Positions 1 through 9,580 of a DNA stretch of 64,000 nucleotides are shown one piece after another (position 1 is the stretch's first letter; the number at the start of each line of letters is the position of its first letter). The notes under the pieces are model-generated. The model worked only from the letters and a program-made list of their open reading frames with translations, made no database searches and was not told the DNA's origin. This DNA comes from CAZIHO01 sp964538875 (lineage in GTDB: Bacteria > Pseudomonadota > Gammaproteobacteria > Chromatiales > Chromatiaceae): assembly GCA_964538875.1 (NCBI GenBank), contig CAZIHO010000003.1, forward strand, positions 1-64,000, in the 5' to 3' direction. The position numbers and the translations under genes were made by a program.

Positions 1-72
1 TGGTTTGGAACCCGGAGTGGACGCTTGACTAGGGCTGAGTCTGGCAAGACCTGTTGACCAGAGGAACGCGAC

Positions 73-1527
73 ATGCAAATCCGAGATCCGGATCTTTTGC
101 GCCGGCACGCCTTTCTGGCGGGGCAATGGGTGGACAGCGATGACGGGTCCCGGTTCGGAGTGCGCAATCCGGCCAGCGGCGCGGAAATTGCCCAGGTGCC
201 GGATTTGGGCGTTGCCGAGACGCGCCGGGCCGTTGATGTGGCGGAGCGGGCCTGGCCAGATTGGCGGGCCCGCACCGCCAAGGAGCGGGGTGCGATCCTG
301 CACCGCTGGCAGGAACTACTGCTGGCCAACCAGGAAGACCTGGCCCAACTCATGACCGCAGAGTGTGGCAAGCCCCTGGCCGAATCCCGCAGCGAGGTGA
401 TTTACGCGGCCGGCTTCCTGGAATGGTTCGGCGAGGAGGCCAAGCGGGTCTATGGGGATTTGATTCCAAGTCCCCTGCCGGATCGGCGCCTGTTGGTGCT
501 GAAGCAGCCCATCGGCGTCTGTGCCGCCATCACCCCCTGGAATTTCCCCCTGGCCATGATTACCCGTAAGTGTGGCCCGGCGCTGGCGGCTGGCTGTCCC
601 ATGCTGGTCAAGCCAGCCCCCCAGACGCCCCTGAGCGCCTTGGCGTTGGCAGAATTGGGCGCACGGGCCGGTATTCCCGCCGGCGTGTTCAGCGTGCTGA
701 CCAGCCGCCGGGACGCGGAGGTGGGGGCGGAATTGTGCGCCAACGCCAAGGTACGTAAGCTGACCTTTACCGGTTCCACGGCGGTGGGCAAGCAGTTGCT
801 AGCGGCCAGCGCCGCTACGCTTAAAAAGGTATCCCTGGAACTGGGCGGCAACGCACCCTTCATCGTGCTGGACGACGCCGACCTGGACGCAGCGGTGCAG
901 GGCGCCATGGCGTCCAAGTATCGTAACGCCGGCCAGACCTGTGTTTGCGCCAATCGGCTGTTGATCCAGGACGGCATTTACCAGGCTTTCGCGGAGCGCC
1001 TGGTGGAGGCGGTGCAACGGCTCCAGGTAGGGGACGGCTCCCGGGCCGGGGTCGATCAAGGACCCTTGATTAGCGAGGCGGCGGTGGTCAAGGTGGAGCG
1101 GCAAATCCAGGATGCCCGGCATTTGGGGGCGCGGGTGCTGACTGGCGGAAGCCGTCATCCCCTGGGCGGAACCTTCTTTACCCCCACGGTATTGGCGGAC
1201 GTAAACGCCGGGATGCGCATCGCCCGGGAAGAAACCTTTGGTCCGGTGGCGCCCCTGTTCCGTTTTAAGACCGACCAAGAGGCTATCGCCCTGGCCAACG
1301 CCACCGAATATGGTTTGGCGGCCTACCTGTACGGTCGGGATCTGGCCCGGCTCTGGCGGGTGGCGGAGGCCCTGGAATATGGCATGGTGGGAGTCAACAC
1401 CGGCCTCATTTCCACGGAAGTGGCGCCGTTCGGGGGCGTCAAGGAATCAGGCCTGGGACGGGAAGGTTCCCGGTACGGAATCGAGGAATATCTGGAGATG
1501 AAATATCTGTGCTTGGCGGGGCTTTGA
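73..1527 (+). CDS. gabD: Succinate-semialdehyde dehydrogenase
   Basis: A 484-residue NAD(P)-dependent aldehyde dehydrogenase, full length for the GabD group, expected to oxidise succinic semialdehyde to succinate in the cytoplasm. The ALDH landmarks are in order: PWNFP near residue 157, the cofactor-loop FTGST, the general base in LELGGNAPF (Glu256), and the nucleophile in GQTCVCAN (Cys290, with the second Cys typical of GabD). The start is supported by GAGGAA about 6 bases before ATG. It stands alone and converges on the leftward block. Assignment to the superfamily is certain. The exact substrate is inferred from GabD-like motifs; another semialdehyde is possible. Confidence 0.88.
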   Translation: MQIRDPDLLRRHAFLAGQWVDSDDGSRFGVRNPASGAEIAQVPDLGVAETRRAVDVAERAWPDWRARTAKERGAILHRWQELLLANQEDLAQLMTAECGKPLAESRSEVIYAAGFLEWFGEEAKRVYGDLIPSPLPDRRLLVLKQPIGVCAAITPWNFPLAMITRKCGPALAAGCPMLVKPAPQTPLSALALAELGARAGIPAGVFSVLTSRRDAEVGAELCANAKVRKLTFTGSTAVGKQLLAASAATLKKVSLELGGNAPFIVLDDADLDAAVQGAMASKYRNAGQTCVCANRLLIQDGIYQAFAERLVEAVQRLQVGDGSRAGVDQGPLISEAAVVKVERQIQDARHLGARVLTGGSRHPLGGTFFTPTVLADVNAGMRIAREETFGPVAPLFRFKTDQEAIALANATEYGLAAYLYGRDLARLWRVAEALEYGMVGVNTGLISTEVAPFGGVKESGLGREGSRYGIEEYLEMKYLCLAGL

Positions 1528-1597
1528 TCGGCCCTGGGCAGGTTTCCTGCCAGCCCCGGCCGCCTCGGGATGCGGGGCGTGGCGGTTGGGGCGGGTC

Positions 1598-1774
1598 CTA
1601 GTCTGACTCCCTCCAGGACCAGTCGTACATCAGGGGATCCGTATAATCCCCGAACTCTTCCTTTAGCCGTTCGATAATGCCGGCAGGTTCCCGCTTAGCC
1701 AGGTAGGGGGCTACGTCCGGACATACATCGCTTTCTGGATTGGCCAGGGTTTCAGCACTCGCGACTAGGTACAT
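1598..1774 (-). CDS. Small hypothetical protein, 58 aa
   Basis: An open frame of 58 codons starting MYLVASAETLANPES and ending YDWSWRESD. The product is acidic and soluble, with no membrane segment or signal peptide. It is rich in Asp/Glu, has a central helix-like stretch (AGIIERLKEEFGDY) and two tryptophans near the C-terminus. A weak purine-rich stretch (GAGAGCGAG) precedes the ATG. It lies between gabD and hemF, with an AT-rich upstream region (about 1775-1975) that could hold its promoter. I do not recognise the family. Coding is inferred from the protein-like composition and the AT-rich leader; a chance ORF is possible. Confidence 0.45.
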   Translation of the reverse strand: MYLVASAETLANPESDVCPDVAPYLAKREPAGIIERLKEEFGDYTDPLMYDWSWRESD

Positions 1775-1976
1775 GCTCGCTCTCGTATTCAGGCTAGGTT
1801 AAGAACAAGAGATTAGCCAGACCGCAAATGGTAGCTGATTACCAGTATATTAGCTAGCGATTAATCATAAGTATCTTTCTCGCTACTGATGACATAATAC
1901 AACAGGATCCCCGCTCTTTCCAGGCTATGCGCACCATTTTCTTTTTTTATCGCCGCATAAAAAGTGCCGTGGCCAG

Positions 1977-2010
1977 AAAAAAGGCTGGCAGCCACCCCAT
2001 TCCGGAGTGG
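1977..2010 (-). terminator. Putative terminator after hemF
   Basis: On the minus strand, CCACTCC pairs with GGGGTGG (one G-U) across a 5-base loop, with a run of six T about 10 bases further on. It sits 34 bases past the hemF stop and would end the purE-tsaC-hemF transcript. The T-run is slightly far from the stem, so this is tentative. Confidence 0.4.
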
Positions 2011-2043
2011 TATCCGCCCGGGCGAGGCTTGCCCGGAGGCCGT

Positions 2044-2961
2044 TCAGAGCCCGGATAGCCAGTCCTGAGGCGGCAAAAAGTCCAGGTATAAGGCCTCTTC
2101 CGGACTGTTGGGTTCTGGATGCCAGTCATACAGCCAGCGCACCTGGGGGGGGAGGGACATGAGGATGGACTCGACCCGGCCCCCGGACTGGAGCCCGAAC
2201 AGGGTGCCACGATCCTGTACCAAGTTGAATTCTACGTAGCGGCCACGCCGATATTGCTGGAATCTAGTTTCTCGATCACCATAGGGGTGCTGTCGGCGGC
2301 GTTGCAGAATAGGTACATAGGCCGGCAAGTAATGATCGCCGACGCTGCGGGCTAGGGCGAAGCAGCGTTGGAAACCGCCGTCGTTCAGATCATCAAAAAA
2401 CAGGCCACCAACCCCTCTGGCCTCGTGACGGTGGGGCAGATAAAAGTATTGATCGCACCAGTGCTTGAGCCGGGGATAAAGGTCGTCGCCAAAGGGTTGG
2501 CAGGCGGCCCGGGCGGTGCGGTGCCAATGGATCACGTCCTCCCGGAAGCCGTAATAGGGGGTGAGGTCGAAGCCGCCACCGAACCACCAGATGGGTTCCC
2601 CTGCATCGGGTTCCGCCACGAACAGGCGCAGATTGGCGTGGGAGGTGGGCACGTAGGGGTTGCGGGGATGGATCACCAGGGACAAGCCCATGGCCTGAAA
2701 GCGGCACCCCGCCAGTTCCGGGCGGTGGGCGGTGGCGGACGGCGGTAGGCGGTTCCCCTGGATGTGGGAGAAGTTGACGCCAGCCTTTTCCAGCACCGGA
2801 CCCTCTTCCAGGACCCGGGTGCGGCCGCCGCCGCCGTCGGCGCGCCGCCAGGCGTCTTCCCGGAATTGGCCCCCGTCCTGGTCTGCCAGGGCGGCACAGA
2901 TCCGCTCTTGTAACTCCAACAGGTAGGCCCGGACTTCGGGCACGTCCACAGGCTCGGTCAT
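2044..2961 (-). CDS. hemF: Oxygen-dependent coproporphyrinogen III oxidase
   Basis: A 305-residue HemF (family about 300), converting coproporphyrinogen III to protoporphyrinogen IX with O2 in heme synthesis. Signature stretches are present: NPYVPTSHANLR, WWFGGGFDLTPYYGF, and the C-terminal ESILMSLPPQVRW followed by a short tail. It starts 4 bases after the tsaC stop, so purE-tsaC-hemF look co-transcribed. Presence of the aerobic enzyme implies life with at least some oxygen. No truncation or missing motif was seen. Confidence 0.95.
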   Translation of the reverse strand: MTEPVDVPEVRAYLLELQERICAALADQDGGQFREDAWRRADGGGGRTRVLEEGPVLEKAGVNFSHIQGNRLPPSATAHRPELAGCRFQAMGLSLVIHPRNPYVPTSHANLRLFVAEPDAGEPIWWFGGGFDLTPYYGFREDVIHWHRTARAACQPFGDDLYPRLKHWCDQYFYLPHRHEARGVGGLFFDDLNDGGFQRCFALARSVGDHYLPAYVPILQRRRQHPYGDRETRFQQYRRGRYVEFNLVQDRGTLFGLQSGGRVESILMSLPPQVRWLYDWHPEPNSPEEALYLDFLPPQDWLSGL

Positions 2962-2965
2962 GGGG

Positions 2966-3523
2966 CTAGGCCCTGAGTATGGCGCCGGTACGACCGTCGC
3001 GGATGGTGGAGGGTCGGGCCAGGGGCGGGCAGGCGCCGCCCAGGATCAAATCGAGTTCCGATCCCAGGCGCAACCGCGTTTCCAGGCTGGTGCGCGCCGG
3101 GGGCCGTCCGCCCCGGTTGGCGCTGGTGGACACTAGGGGCTTCCCCCACGTATGACACAGGGCCGCCGCCAAGGGATGAGCGGTGATGCGCACCGCCAGG
3201 GTGGAGCGGCCGCCGGTGAGCCAGGATGGCGCGTCCGGCCGGGCCGGCAGCACCCAGGTCAGGGGTCCCGGCCAGCTGGCTAGGATTTCCCGTTCCCAGG
3301 CTGGGGGCAGGGGCTCCAGCAACGGTTCCACCGGGTCGAGGGCATCGGCGATCAAGATGAGTCCCTTGGACCCGGAGCGGCCCTTGATGGCGAAGATCCG
3401 TTCTACTGCCGCGCGGTTCCAAGGGTCGCAACCCAGGCCGAACACCGCCTCGGTGGGGTAGGCGATGACCTGCCCCTGGGCCAGGCAACGGGCGGCGCGC
3501 CCTAGTTGCCAGCGACTGGTCAC
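2966..3523 (-). CDS. tsaC: Threonylcarbamoyl-AMP synthase (YrdC/Sua5 family)
   Basis: A 185-residue single-domain YrdC protein, the TsaC size class. It makes L-threonylcarbamoyl-AMP from Thr, bicarbonate and ATP for the t6A37 modification of ANN-decoding tRNAs. Visible motifs are IAYPTEAVFGLGCDP (substrate pocket), KGRSGSKGLILI (the basic KxR...K pair) and LVSTSANRGG (Ser-Asn binding loop). The lack of a C-terminal Sua5 domain favours TsaC. Its ATG overlaps the purE stop by 4 bases, so the two are translationally coupled. Confidence 0.92.
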   Translation of the reverse strand: MTSRWQLGRAARCLAQGQVIAYPTEAVFGLGCDPWNRAAVERIFAIKGRSGSKGLILIADALDPVEPLLEPLPPAWEREILASWPGPLTWVLPARPDAPSWLTGGRSTLAVRITAHPLAAALCHTWGKPLVSTSANRGGRPPARTSLETRLRLGSELDLILGGACPPLARPSTIRDGRTGAILRA

Positions 3524-4032
3524 GGTTGCTGGGTGATTTGGGCCTGTAATTCTGCATCCTTGCCCATCACCGCTTCGGTGTTGGCGCGGCGGGTGTCCCT
3601 GAGGCGCTGGGCCAGGGCCGGGTCCGACAGGGCGAGGATTTGCGCTGCCAGGTAGGCCGCGTTCTTGGCACCGGCGGCGCCGATGGCCAGAGTGGCGACC
3701 GGTACGCCGGCTGGCATTTGTACCGTGGACAGCAACGCGTCCAGACCCCGTAGCGGTCCCGAATCCAGGGGTACGCCGATCACCGGGCGGACGGTTTGGG
3801 CCGCCACCGCGCCGGCCAGGTGGGCAGCGAGTCCAGCGGCGGCGATAAATAGGGCGCAGCCCCGTTGCTCTGCGTCCCGCACATAGGCCTGGGTCACATC
3901 CGGCGTGCGGTGCGCCGAGGTGATGCGCACTTCCCGGGCAATGCCAAGGGAGTCCAATGCCTGGAGGGTGCCTTGCATGACCGGCAGATCCGAGTCGGAG
4001 CCCATCAAAACGGCTACAAACGTCTTGCTCAT
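3520..4032 (-). CDS. purE: N5-carboxyaminoimidazole ribonucleotide mutase
   Basis: A 170-residue class I PurE, which rearranges N5-CAIR to CAIR in purine synthesis. Landmarks are the N-terminal MGSDSDLPVM nucleotide-binding loop, SAHRTPD with the catalytic His, the AAGLAAHL segment and PVIGVPLDSG. No purK is adjacent in this window, although purEK is a common pair, so purK must lie elsewhere if the class I pathway is complete. It follows topA on the same strand by 34 bases and overlaps tsaC. Confidence 0.95.
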   Translation of the reverse strand: MSKTFVAVLMGSDSDLPVMQGTLQALDSLGIAREVRITSAHRTPDVTQAYVRDAEQRGCALFIAAAGLAAHLAGAVAAQTVRPVIGVPLDSGPLRGLDALLSTVQMPAGVPVATLAIGAAGAKNAAYLAAQILALSDPALAQRLRDTRRANTEAVMGKDAELQAQITQQP

Positions 4033-4066
4033 CGGTTGCTAGTTCTCATTGGTTGCTCTGAAAGCC

Positions 4067-6439
4067 TTAATGACCCGCAGTCCCGGCCGTGCCGCGCCGG
4101 CGGGAAGACCGGCGCGCCGGAGTGGTGGCGGGGGCGTCGCCGCTGGATTCCGCCGCAGTCGCGCCGTCAGCCCGGTCCGGGGACCCACAACCCTTTTGGG
4201 GGCAGACTTTTTCCTCGCCCCCGCCGCGACCCACCTTAAGGGTCAGGATTGGCCAGTGACAGCGGGGGCAGGGTTCCGCCAGGGGCTCGTTCCACACCGC
4301 GTAATCACAACTGGGGTAGGTTGAGCAGGAGTAAAAAATCTTGCCACGCCGGGACTTGCGCTTGAGCAAAGTACCCTTCTGGCACTGGGGACAGACCACG
4401 CCGGTATCCGCGGGCTTTTCCAGGGGTTCGATATAGGTGCAGTCCGGATAGGCGGAGCAGCCGATGAACTTGCCGTAGCGGCCCTGGCGGATTTGCAGCG
4501 CCGAGTTGCACTGGGGGCAAACCCGCCCCTCCACCGTTTGGGGCGCTTCCCGCTCCGGACGATGGGTGCCCTCCAGATCCCGGGTGTAGTCGCACTCGGG
4601 ATAATGGGTACAACCCACGAAGCGGCCGTGCCGGCCCAGCCGGATGGATAGGGGATTGCCGCACTTGGGACAGGCTTCGTCCAGGGCCTCGTGGGTCACG
4701 TCACTGCGTTTGACCGAGGTTTGGGCGTGATCCACCCGGTCCTTGAAGGTTTTCCAGAAGCGGTCCAGCAGGGGCACCCACTCTTCCTCGCCCCGGGACA
4801 CCGCGTCCAGCTCATCTTCCAGGCGGGCGGTAAAGTCATAATCCACGTATTGGTTGAAATGGTCGGTCAAGAAGCGGCTCACTACCCGTCCCACGTCTGT
4901 GGGATAAAAACGCTTCTGTTCCAGGCGCACATATTCCCGGTCCTGGAGCGTAGAAATGATGGACGCGTAGGTGGAGGGGCGGCCGATGCCCAGTTCTTCC
5001 AGGGCCCGCACCAGGCTGGCTTCGCTATAGCGGGGCGGCGGTTCGGTGAAATGCTGCCCGGCGCGGATGTCATCCAGTCGCACCCGGTCCCCCTCGGTCA
5101 TGGCCGGCAGCAGGCGCTCCTCGTCGTCGCCCAGGGTGGCGTCGTCCCGGCCTTCCAGATAGACCTGCATGAAACCCGGTTCCGCCACCGTGGAGCCGGT
5201 GGCCCGGAACAGATTGCCCTCGCCGGCGCTGAGATCCACCGCCAGCGTGTTGATGGTGGCGTGGATCATTTGGCAAGCCACAGCCCGTTTCCAGATCAAC
5301 TCGTATAGCCGCGCCTGGTCCCGGTTTAGGAAGGCGGCCAATTCCTGGGGGGTGCGAGCCACGGATGTGGGCCGGACGGCCTCGTGGGCCTCCTGGGCGT
5401 TCTTGGCCTTGGTTTTATAGATCCGGGGCGTGGATGGCAGTTGGGCGCTCCCGTAGCGACTGGCGACGTAGGCGCGGATTTCGCTGATCGCCTCGCCGGC
5501 CAGATTCACGGAGTCGGTACGCATGTAGCTAATCAGGCCCACGGAGCCACTGCCGATATCCACGCCTTCATACAGTTGTTGGGCGACCCGCATGGTGCGG
5601 GACGCGCCGAAGCCCAGTTTGCGGGCTGCTTCCTGCTGTAGGGTGGAGGTGGTGAAGGGGGGCGCCGGGTAGCGTTTGCGCTGCTTGCGCTCCACCTGGA
5701 CCACCAGCAACTCGCCGCCCGCCGCTTGCTTGAGGGCCGCCACCACCTGGTCGGCACGGGTGCCGTCGGTGATGCTGAATTGCTCCATTTTTTCCCCGCC
5801 AAATTGAATCAGTTTGGCGACGAACGGCTTGCCCTGCTGGTTGGCGTCCGCTTCCAGGGTCCAGTATTCCCGGGTTTGGAACGCCTCGATTTCCAGTTCC
5901 CGTTCCACGATCAGGCGCAGCGCCGGGCTCTGCACCCGTCCGGCGGATAGGCCACGGCGAACTTTTTTCCACAACAGCGGCGACAGGTTGAATCCCACCA
6001 GGTAATCCAGGGCGCGCCGGGCTTGTTGGGCATTGATGAGGTCGTGGGACAGCTCCCGGGGATGGGCCACCGCCTCTTCCACCGCCCGTCGGGTGATTTC
6101 GTTGAAGACCACCCGGTACACCGGCTTGTCCTTGATCTGGCCCCGCTCCCGCAGTACCTCGTACAGGTGCCAGGAAATCGCCTCGCCCTCCCGGTCCGGG
6201 TCGGTGGCCAGATAGAGGGTCTGGGCCTGGCGCATTTGGCGGGCGATGGCCTGGACGTGCCGTTCGTTTTTGTCGATCAACTGATATTCCATGTGGAAGC
6301 CCCGGCTGGGGTCCACCGCGCCGTCCTTGGGCACTAGGTCGCGCACGTGCCCATAGGACGCCAGGACCTCGAAATCCTTTCCTAAGTACTTTTTGATGGT
6401 CTTGGCCTTGGCCGGTGATTCGACGACTACCAAATGCAT
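4067..6439 (-). CDS. topA: DNA topoisomerase I
   Basis: A 790-residue type IA topoisomerase that relaxes negative supercoils. The start is placed at MHLVVVESPAKAKTIKKYLG, where the TOPRIM domain begins; an upstream in-frame start would add 24 residues unlike the family. TOPRIM acidic residues are in ATDPDREGEAI, and the active-site Tyr305 is in SYMRTDSVN. The C-terminus carries three clear four-Cys zinc ribbons (CPKCG..., CPQCN..., CPQCQ...) and a fourth related Cys block (CPRC...CPQKGC), then a basic tail. It heads the leftward topA-purE-tsaC-hemF series. Confidence 0.97.
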   Translation of the reverse strand: MHLVVVESPAKAKTIKKYLGKDFEVLASYGHVRDLVPKDGAVDPSRGFHMEYQLIDKNERHVQAIARQMRQAQTLYLATDPDREGEAISWHLYEVLRERGQIKDKPVYRVVFNEITRRAVEEAVAHPRELSHDLINAQQARRALDYLVGFNLSPLLWKKVRRGLSAGRVQSPALRLIVERELEIEAFQTREYWTLEADANQQGKPFVAKLIQFGGEKMEQFSITDGTRADQVVAALKQAAGGELLVVQVERKQRKRYPAPPFTTSTLQQEAARKLGFGASRTMRVAQQLYEGVDIGSGSVGLISYMRTDSVNLAGEAISEIRAYVASRYGSAQLPSTPRIYKTKAKNAQEAHEAVRPTSVARTPQELAAFLNRDQARLYELIWKRAVACQMIHATINTLAVDLSAGEGNLFRATGSTVAEPGFMQVYLEGRDDATLGDDEERLLPAMTEGDRVRLDDIRAGQHFTEPPPRYSEASLVRALEELGIGRPSTYASIISTLQDREYVRLEQKRFYPTDVGRVVSRFLTDHFNQYVDYDFTARLEDELDAVSRGEEEWVPLLDRFWKTFKDRVDHAQTSVKRSDVTHEALDEACPKCGNPLSIRLGRHGRFVGCTHYPECDYTRDLEGTHRPEREAPQTVEGRVCPQCNSALQIRQGRYGKFIGCSAYPDCTYIEPLEKPADTGVVCPQCQKGTLLKRKSRRGKIFYSCSTYPSCDYAVWNEPLAEPCPRCHWPILTLKVGRGGGEEKVCPQKGCGSPDRADGATAAESSGDAPATTPARRSSRRRGTAGTAGH

Positions 6440-6631
6440 ACGCGTTCGATCCTGTCCACAACGAAAGTCCAGGCCCCGATTTTTTGAAAAATCCATCGCC
6501 TGGGTACCCAATTGGGAACCCTGCGTTAGGGCGATCGGGGAAAGTTCTAGTTTACCTACTCTACCAATAGCTAGGGCGCGGCCTGTCTGTCAAGCCTTGG
6601 ATGGTGTTAATCAGCGCCGGGCTGCGGAGAC

Positions 6632-7105
6632 TCAATGGAGGCGGGCGGGTTCGGTGTTGAAGACCAGTCCTTCCATTTGATTGAATTCTTCTTCTTGTCC
6701 AGGACGATTCATCAGTACCAGGAGCGCGATCCACTTCAATTCTTCCATGCCGATGCGGCCAATATCCAGCGCCAGGGCCTGATCCAGGACCAGTTCCCGG
6801 CAGGCGGGGTCCAGGATCCGATCTTGTTCGAGGCGCAGCAGCAGGCCCCGGGCGGCGGTGTCCAAGCGGAGGCATTCCTCCGCCGAAAAGATCCGCGACG
6901 CATGACCGGCGGCGAGGTGGGCGTCATCACCCCGGCTCACTTGCAGGGCCAGCTCGTCCAGCCAGCCTAGGGTGCGGTCGATGTCCGCCTCGCCAAAGCC
7001 CGCTTGCACCAATTCCTGCTTGAGTTGCTCTTGGGTGGGCGGCGGCGGTGATTCCGCGTCCATGTAGTTATGGTAGAGATAGATCAGAAGTTCTACGGTA
7101 TCCAT
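6632..7105 (-). CDS. smg: Smg/DUF494 family protein
   Basis: A 157-residue protein of the Smg (DUF494) family, function unknown, typically found beside dprA and topA in gammaproteobacteria, exactly as here. It opens MDTVELLIYLYHNYMD and is all-helical by composition, with no membrane segment. The region LAGHASRIFSAEECLRLD is typical of the family. It is separated from dprA by 66 bases and from topA by about 190 bases. The call rests on the N-terminal signature and on conserved gene order. Confidence 0.9.
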   Translation of the reverse strand: MDTVELLIYLYHNYMDAESPPPPTQEQLKQELVQAGFGEADIDRTLGWLDELALQVSRGDDAHLAAGHASRIFSAEECLRLDTAARGLLLRLEQDRILDPACRELVLDQALALDIGRIGMEELKWIALLVLMNRPGQEEEFNQMEGLVFNTEPARLH

Positions 7106-7171
7106 CAGCTTCGCTGCCCTCGCCCCGGTGGCGTCGAGTTGGCCGGACGGCCCGCCAACCCGTCTCCAGGT

Positions 7172-8311
7172 CTAGTCCCCTGGACCCGGTTTGCCGGTTC
7201 GGCTAAAACGTCCGCCCGGCGCCGGGGTCACGTACCCTTCCAGTTCCAGCATCAGAAGCATCGAGGATACCACGTCGGCCGCGAGCCCGCTGCACTCGAT
7301 CAGGTCATCCGGCGGCCGGGGATCGTGGCCCAGGCAGCGCAGCAATAGTTGATAGTCCGGGTCCCAGGAGTTGTTGGGCGCGGCGGCCGGCGCTTCCCCA
7401 GTTGGCGCCGGGGCTTGGAGCAGGCTGCCCAATAGGGGCGCCAACTCTTCCAGGATGTCGCTGGCCTGATCCACCAGCTTGGCACCTTCCCGGATCAAGC
7501 GGTGACAACCCCGGGCCAGGGGATTGTGGATGGAGCCGGGGATCGCGAAGACTTCCCGGCCCTGTTCCGCCGCCAGCCGGGCGGTGATGAGGGAGCCGCT
7601 GCGTTCCGCCGCCTCCACCACCAGGGTGCCGACCGCCAAGCCGCTGATGAGCCGGTTGCGGCGGGGAAAATGCTCCCGGCGCACCGAGGTGCCGGGCGGC
7701 AGTTCGCTGACTAGCGCACCTTGGGCGGCGATTTGTCGGGCTAGGTCCCGGTGTTGGGCCGGATAGACCCGGTCCGGGCCGGTGCCGGCCACGGCGATGG
7801 TGTGGCCGCCGTCCAGAGCGCCCCGGTGGGCGGCGGCATCGATGCCGATGGCCAGTCCGCTGGTGATGAGCAAGCCTCGATTGGCCAGATAACGGGCAAA
7901 ATCCCGGGCGGTTTCCTGGCCGCCGCTGGTGGGGTTGCGGCTACCGACGATGGCCAGTTGCGGTTGGCTGAGGAGGTCCGGGTCCCCATGTACGAATAAC
8001 AAGGGCGGCGGATCGGGAATTTGCGCCAGTAGGGCCGGATAACAGGCATCACCGAACCGGATCAGGTGGTTGCCAGGCTGTTGCAGCCAGTCCAGGTCCC
8101 TGGCCAGGATCTCCGGATCCGGCCGTTGCAGCCAATCGATGGCGGCAGCGGTCAGGCCAGACTGTTCCAGCGCGGCGCGGGAGGCGCCCTGGGCCTGGCC
8201 TGGACTGCCAAATGTCTTGATAAGCCGCTGAAAGCGGATCGGTCCGACTCCGGGAGCACGCAGCAGAACCAGCCAATCCTGGTCGTCGCCGCGTTTCCCG
8301 GAGGCCATCAA
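7172..8311 (-). CDS. dprA: DNA-processing protein DprA
   Basis: A 379-residue DprA, the cytoplasmic single-strand DNA binder that loads RecA during natural transformation. An N-terminal helical SAM-like region (to about residue 75) is followed by the Rossmann-type domain with VGSRNPTSGGQETA and GLAIGIDAAAHRGAL, then RNRLISGLAVGTLVVEA. A winged-helix tail near residues 310-365 (LLLRCLGHDPRPPDDLIE) matches the DprA C-terminal domain. It lies 9 bases after the LysM gene, so these two are probably one transcript. The gene is intact, which fits a potentially competent organism. Confidence 0.95.
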   Translation of the reverse strand: MMASGKRGDDQDWLVLLRAPGVGPIRFQRLIKTFGSPGQAQGASRAALEQSGLTAAAIDWLQRPDPEILARDLDWLQQPGNHLIRFGDACYPALLAQIPDPPPLLFVHGDPDLLSQPQLAIVGSRNPTSGGQETARDFARYLANRGLLITSGLAIGIDAAAHRGALDGGHTIAVAGTGPDRVYPAQHRDLARQIAAQGALVSELPPGTSVRREHFPRRNRLISGLAVGTLVVEAAERSGSLITARLAAEQGREVFAIPGSIHNPLARGCHRLIREGAKLVDQASDILEELAPLLGSLLQAPAPTGEAPAAAPNNSWDPDYQLLLRCLGHDPRPPDDLIECSGLAADVVSSMLLMLELEGYVTPAPGGRFSRTGKPGPGD

Positions 8312-8320
8312 GGCAGGAAG

Positions 8321-9385
8321 TTAGTCTTGAAAGTCCGGGGAGCGTACCCAGTCCTGGACATGGAGGAACGAAGTGGCGTGCATCACTAGCCCAAAACTGA
8401 CCCGCTCGAACACCCGGAACACCATCAGGGTGCCGGCTTCTTCCAAGGGGCGGGTGATGGTTTCGCCCCGGCCGCCGCGCGCTATACGATCCCGCATGCC
8501 GTTACCGCCCTGGTGGATGCGCAGGATATGACCCCGCTCCAGACCGTCGTCGCTACCCTTGTTGAGCACTACCACGTTGTACTGGCCGATTTGGGAGACG
8601 CCGTTCAACACCCCGATGATCTGGCCTTCTAGATCGTAGGGAGCGGGTTTGGGATAGAAGTTGGTCAGCAACTCTTCCTGGGGATTCGGCAATACCCGGT
8701 CGCCGATTTCCGCCTGCATGACCGCGCTGGTCAGCACCAACTTGGCCGGGTCGCCAGTGCGCAACAACTTGGCATCGCCAATGAAGGTGGCTTCATATCC
8801 CAATTCCTCGCCGGTGGCCGGATCCCGGTAGGCCGCGCCGAGGCGTACCACGTCGAAGTCCCGGTCTGCGTCATCCTCGATTTTTCGCACATAGATGGAA
8901 TCGCCCTTGCCGCCGACCACGTGTTCGGACACGAACGAAACCAGATAGGGCAGGTTATCCTTGTCGCCCCTGGACAGGACTCGGGGCCGGGTCAGGAAGG
9001 CGCGTACCGTGTCCAATGGGATGACCGGAATCGGCTTGGCCAACACTTCCTGGCGGGTGGTGGGCGTCAACTTGATTTGCTTCATGCCGCCCTTGCCCCG
9101 CCGTGTGTCCAGGCGCGGCTGGCCGTCCACATAGGAAAGGATCAGCTCGTCACCCGGATAAATCAGGTGCGGATTTTCCACGGAGGGATTTTCGGTCCAG
9201 ATTTCCCGCCAGCGCCAAGGGTCGCGCAGAAATCGACTGGCGATGGACCAAAGGGTGTCCCCCGGTTGGACCAAGTAATGGGTTGGGTGGTCCGGTTGCA
9301 AGGCCGGCGGTTCCGCCGCCAGGGTGCCACCCGCCCAGACGATAAGGCCAAGAACAAAACCAGGTAAAAAGCGACGTTGGAACAT
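8321..9385 (-). CDS. LysM-domain envelope protein
   Basis: A 354-residue exported protein. The chosen start MFQRRFLPGFVLGLIVWAGG gives a normal signal peptide with cleavage near TLAA; an upstream in-frame start would add 6 residues. One LysM peptidoglycan-binding domain lies at about residues 34-85 (HYLVQPGDTLWSIA ... YPGDELIL). The remaining 270 residues are a beta-rich family that regularly precedes dprA in gammaproteobacteria; E. coli has no obvious counterpart at this site. It is divergent from def, with about 195 bases between them. A role at the cell wall is inferred. Confidence 0.85.
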   Translation of the reverse strand: MFQRRFLPGFVLGLIVWAGGTLAAEPPALQPDHPTHYLVQPGDTLWSIASRFLRDPWRWREIWTENPSVENPHLIYPGDELILSYVDGQPRLDTRRGKGGMKQIKLTPTTRQEVLAKPIPVIPLDTVRAFLTRPRVLSRGDKDNLPYLVSFVSEHVVGGKGDSIYVRKIEDDADRDFDVVRLGAAYRDPATGEELGYEATFIGDAKLLRTGDPAKLVLTSAVMQAEIGDRVLPNPQEELLTNFYPKPAPYDLEGQIIGVLNGVSQIGQYNVVVLNKGSDDGLERGHILRIHQGGNGMRDRIARGGRGETITRPLEEAGTLMVFRVFERVSFGLVMHATSFLHVQDWVRSPDFQD

Positions 9386-9580
9386 GGTCGGTTCCGTCCC
9401 CAAATTCAGCGTTGTCTAAGCTTGCGTTGCGTGCCGAGGCATCTTGAACGATCATAACCCTTTGGACCAGGAATTCCCGTCAACGCACGGATTGATCCGC
9501 CGCCATTCGGGAATTTTCTAATCCAGGCAGAATCATAGCCTATAGATCTCAATCTTTACTACAAGCTTTAGGGCTGATCC

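Noticed and set aside
450..977. Minus-strand frame inside gabD
   Set aside because: Shadow of a high-GC gene; no family resemblance, while the plus frame is a complete aldehyde dehydrogenase.
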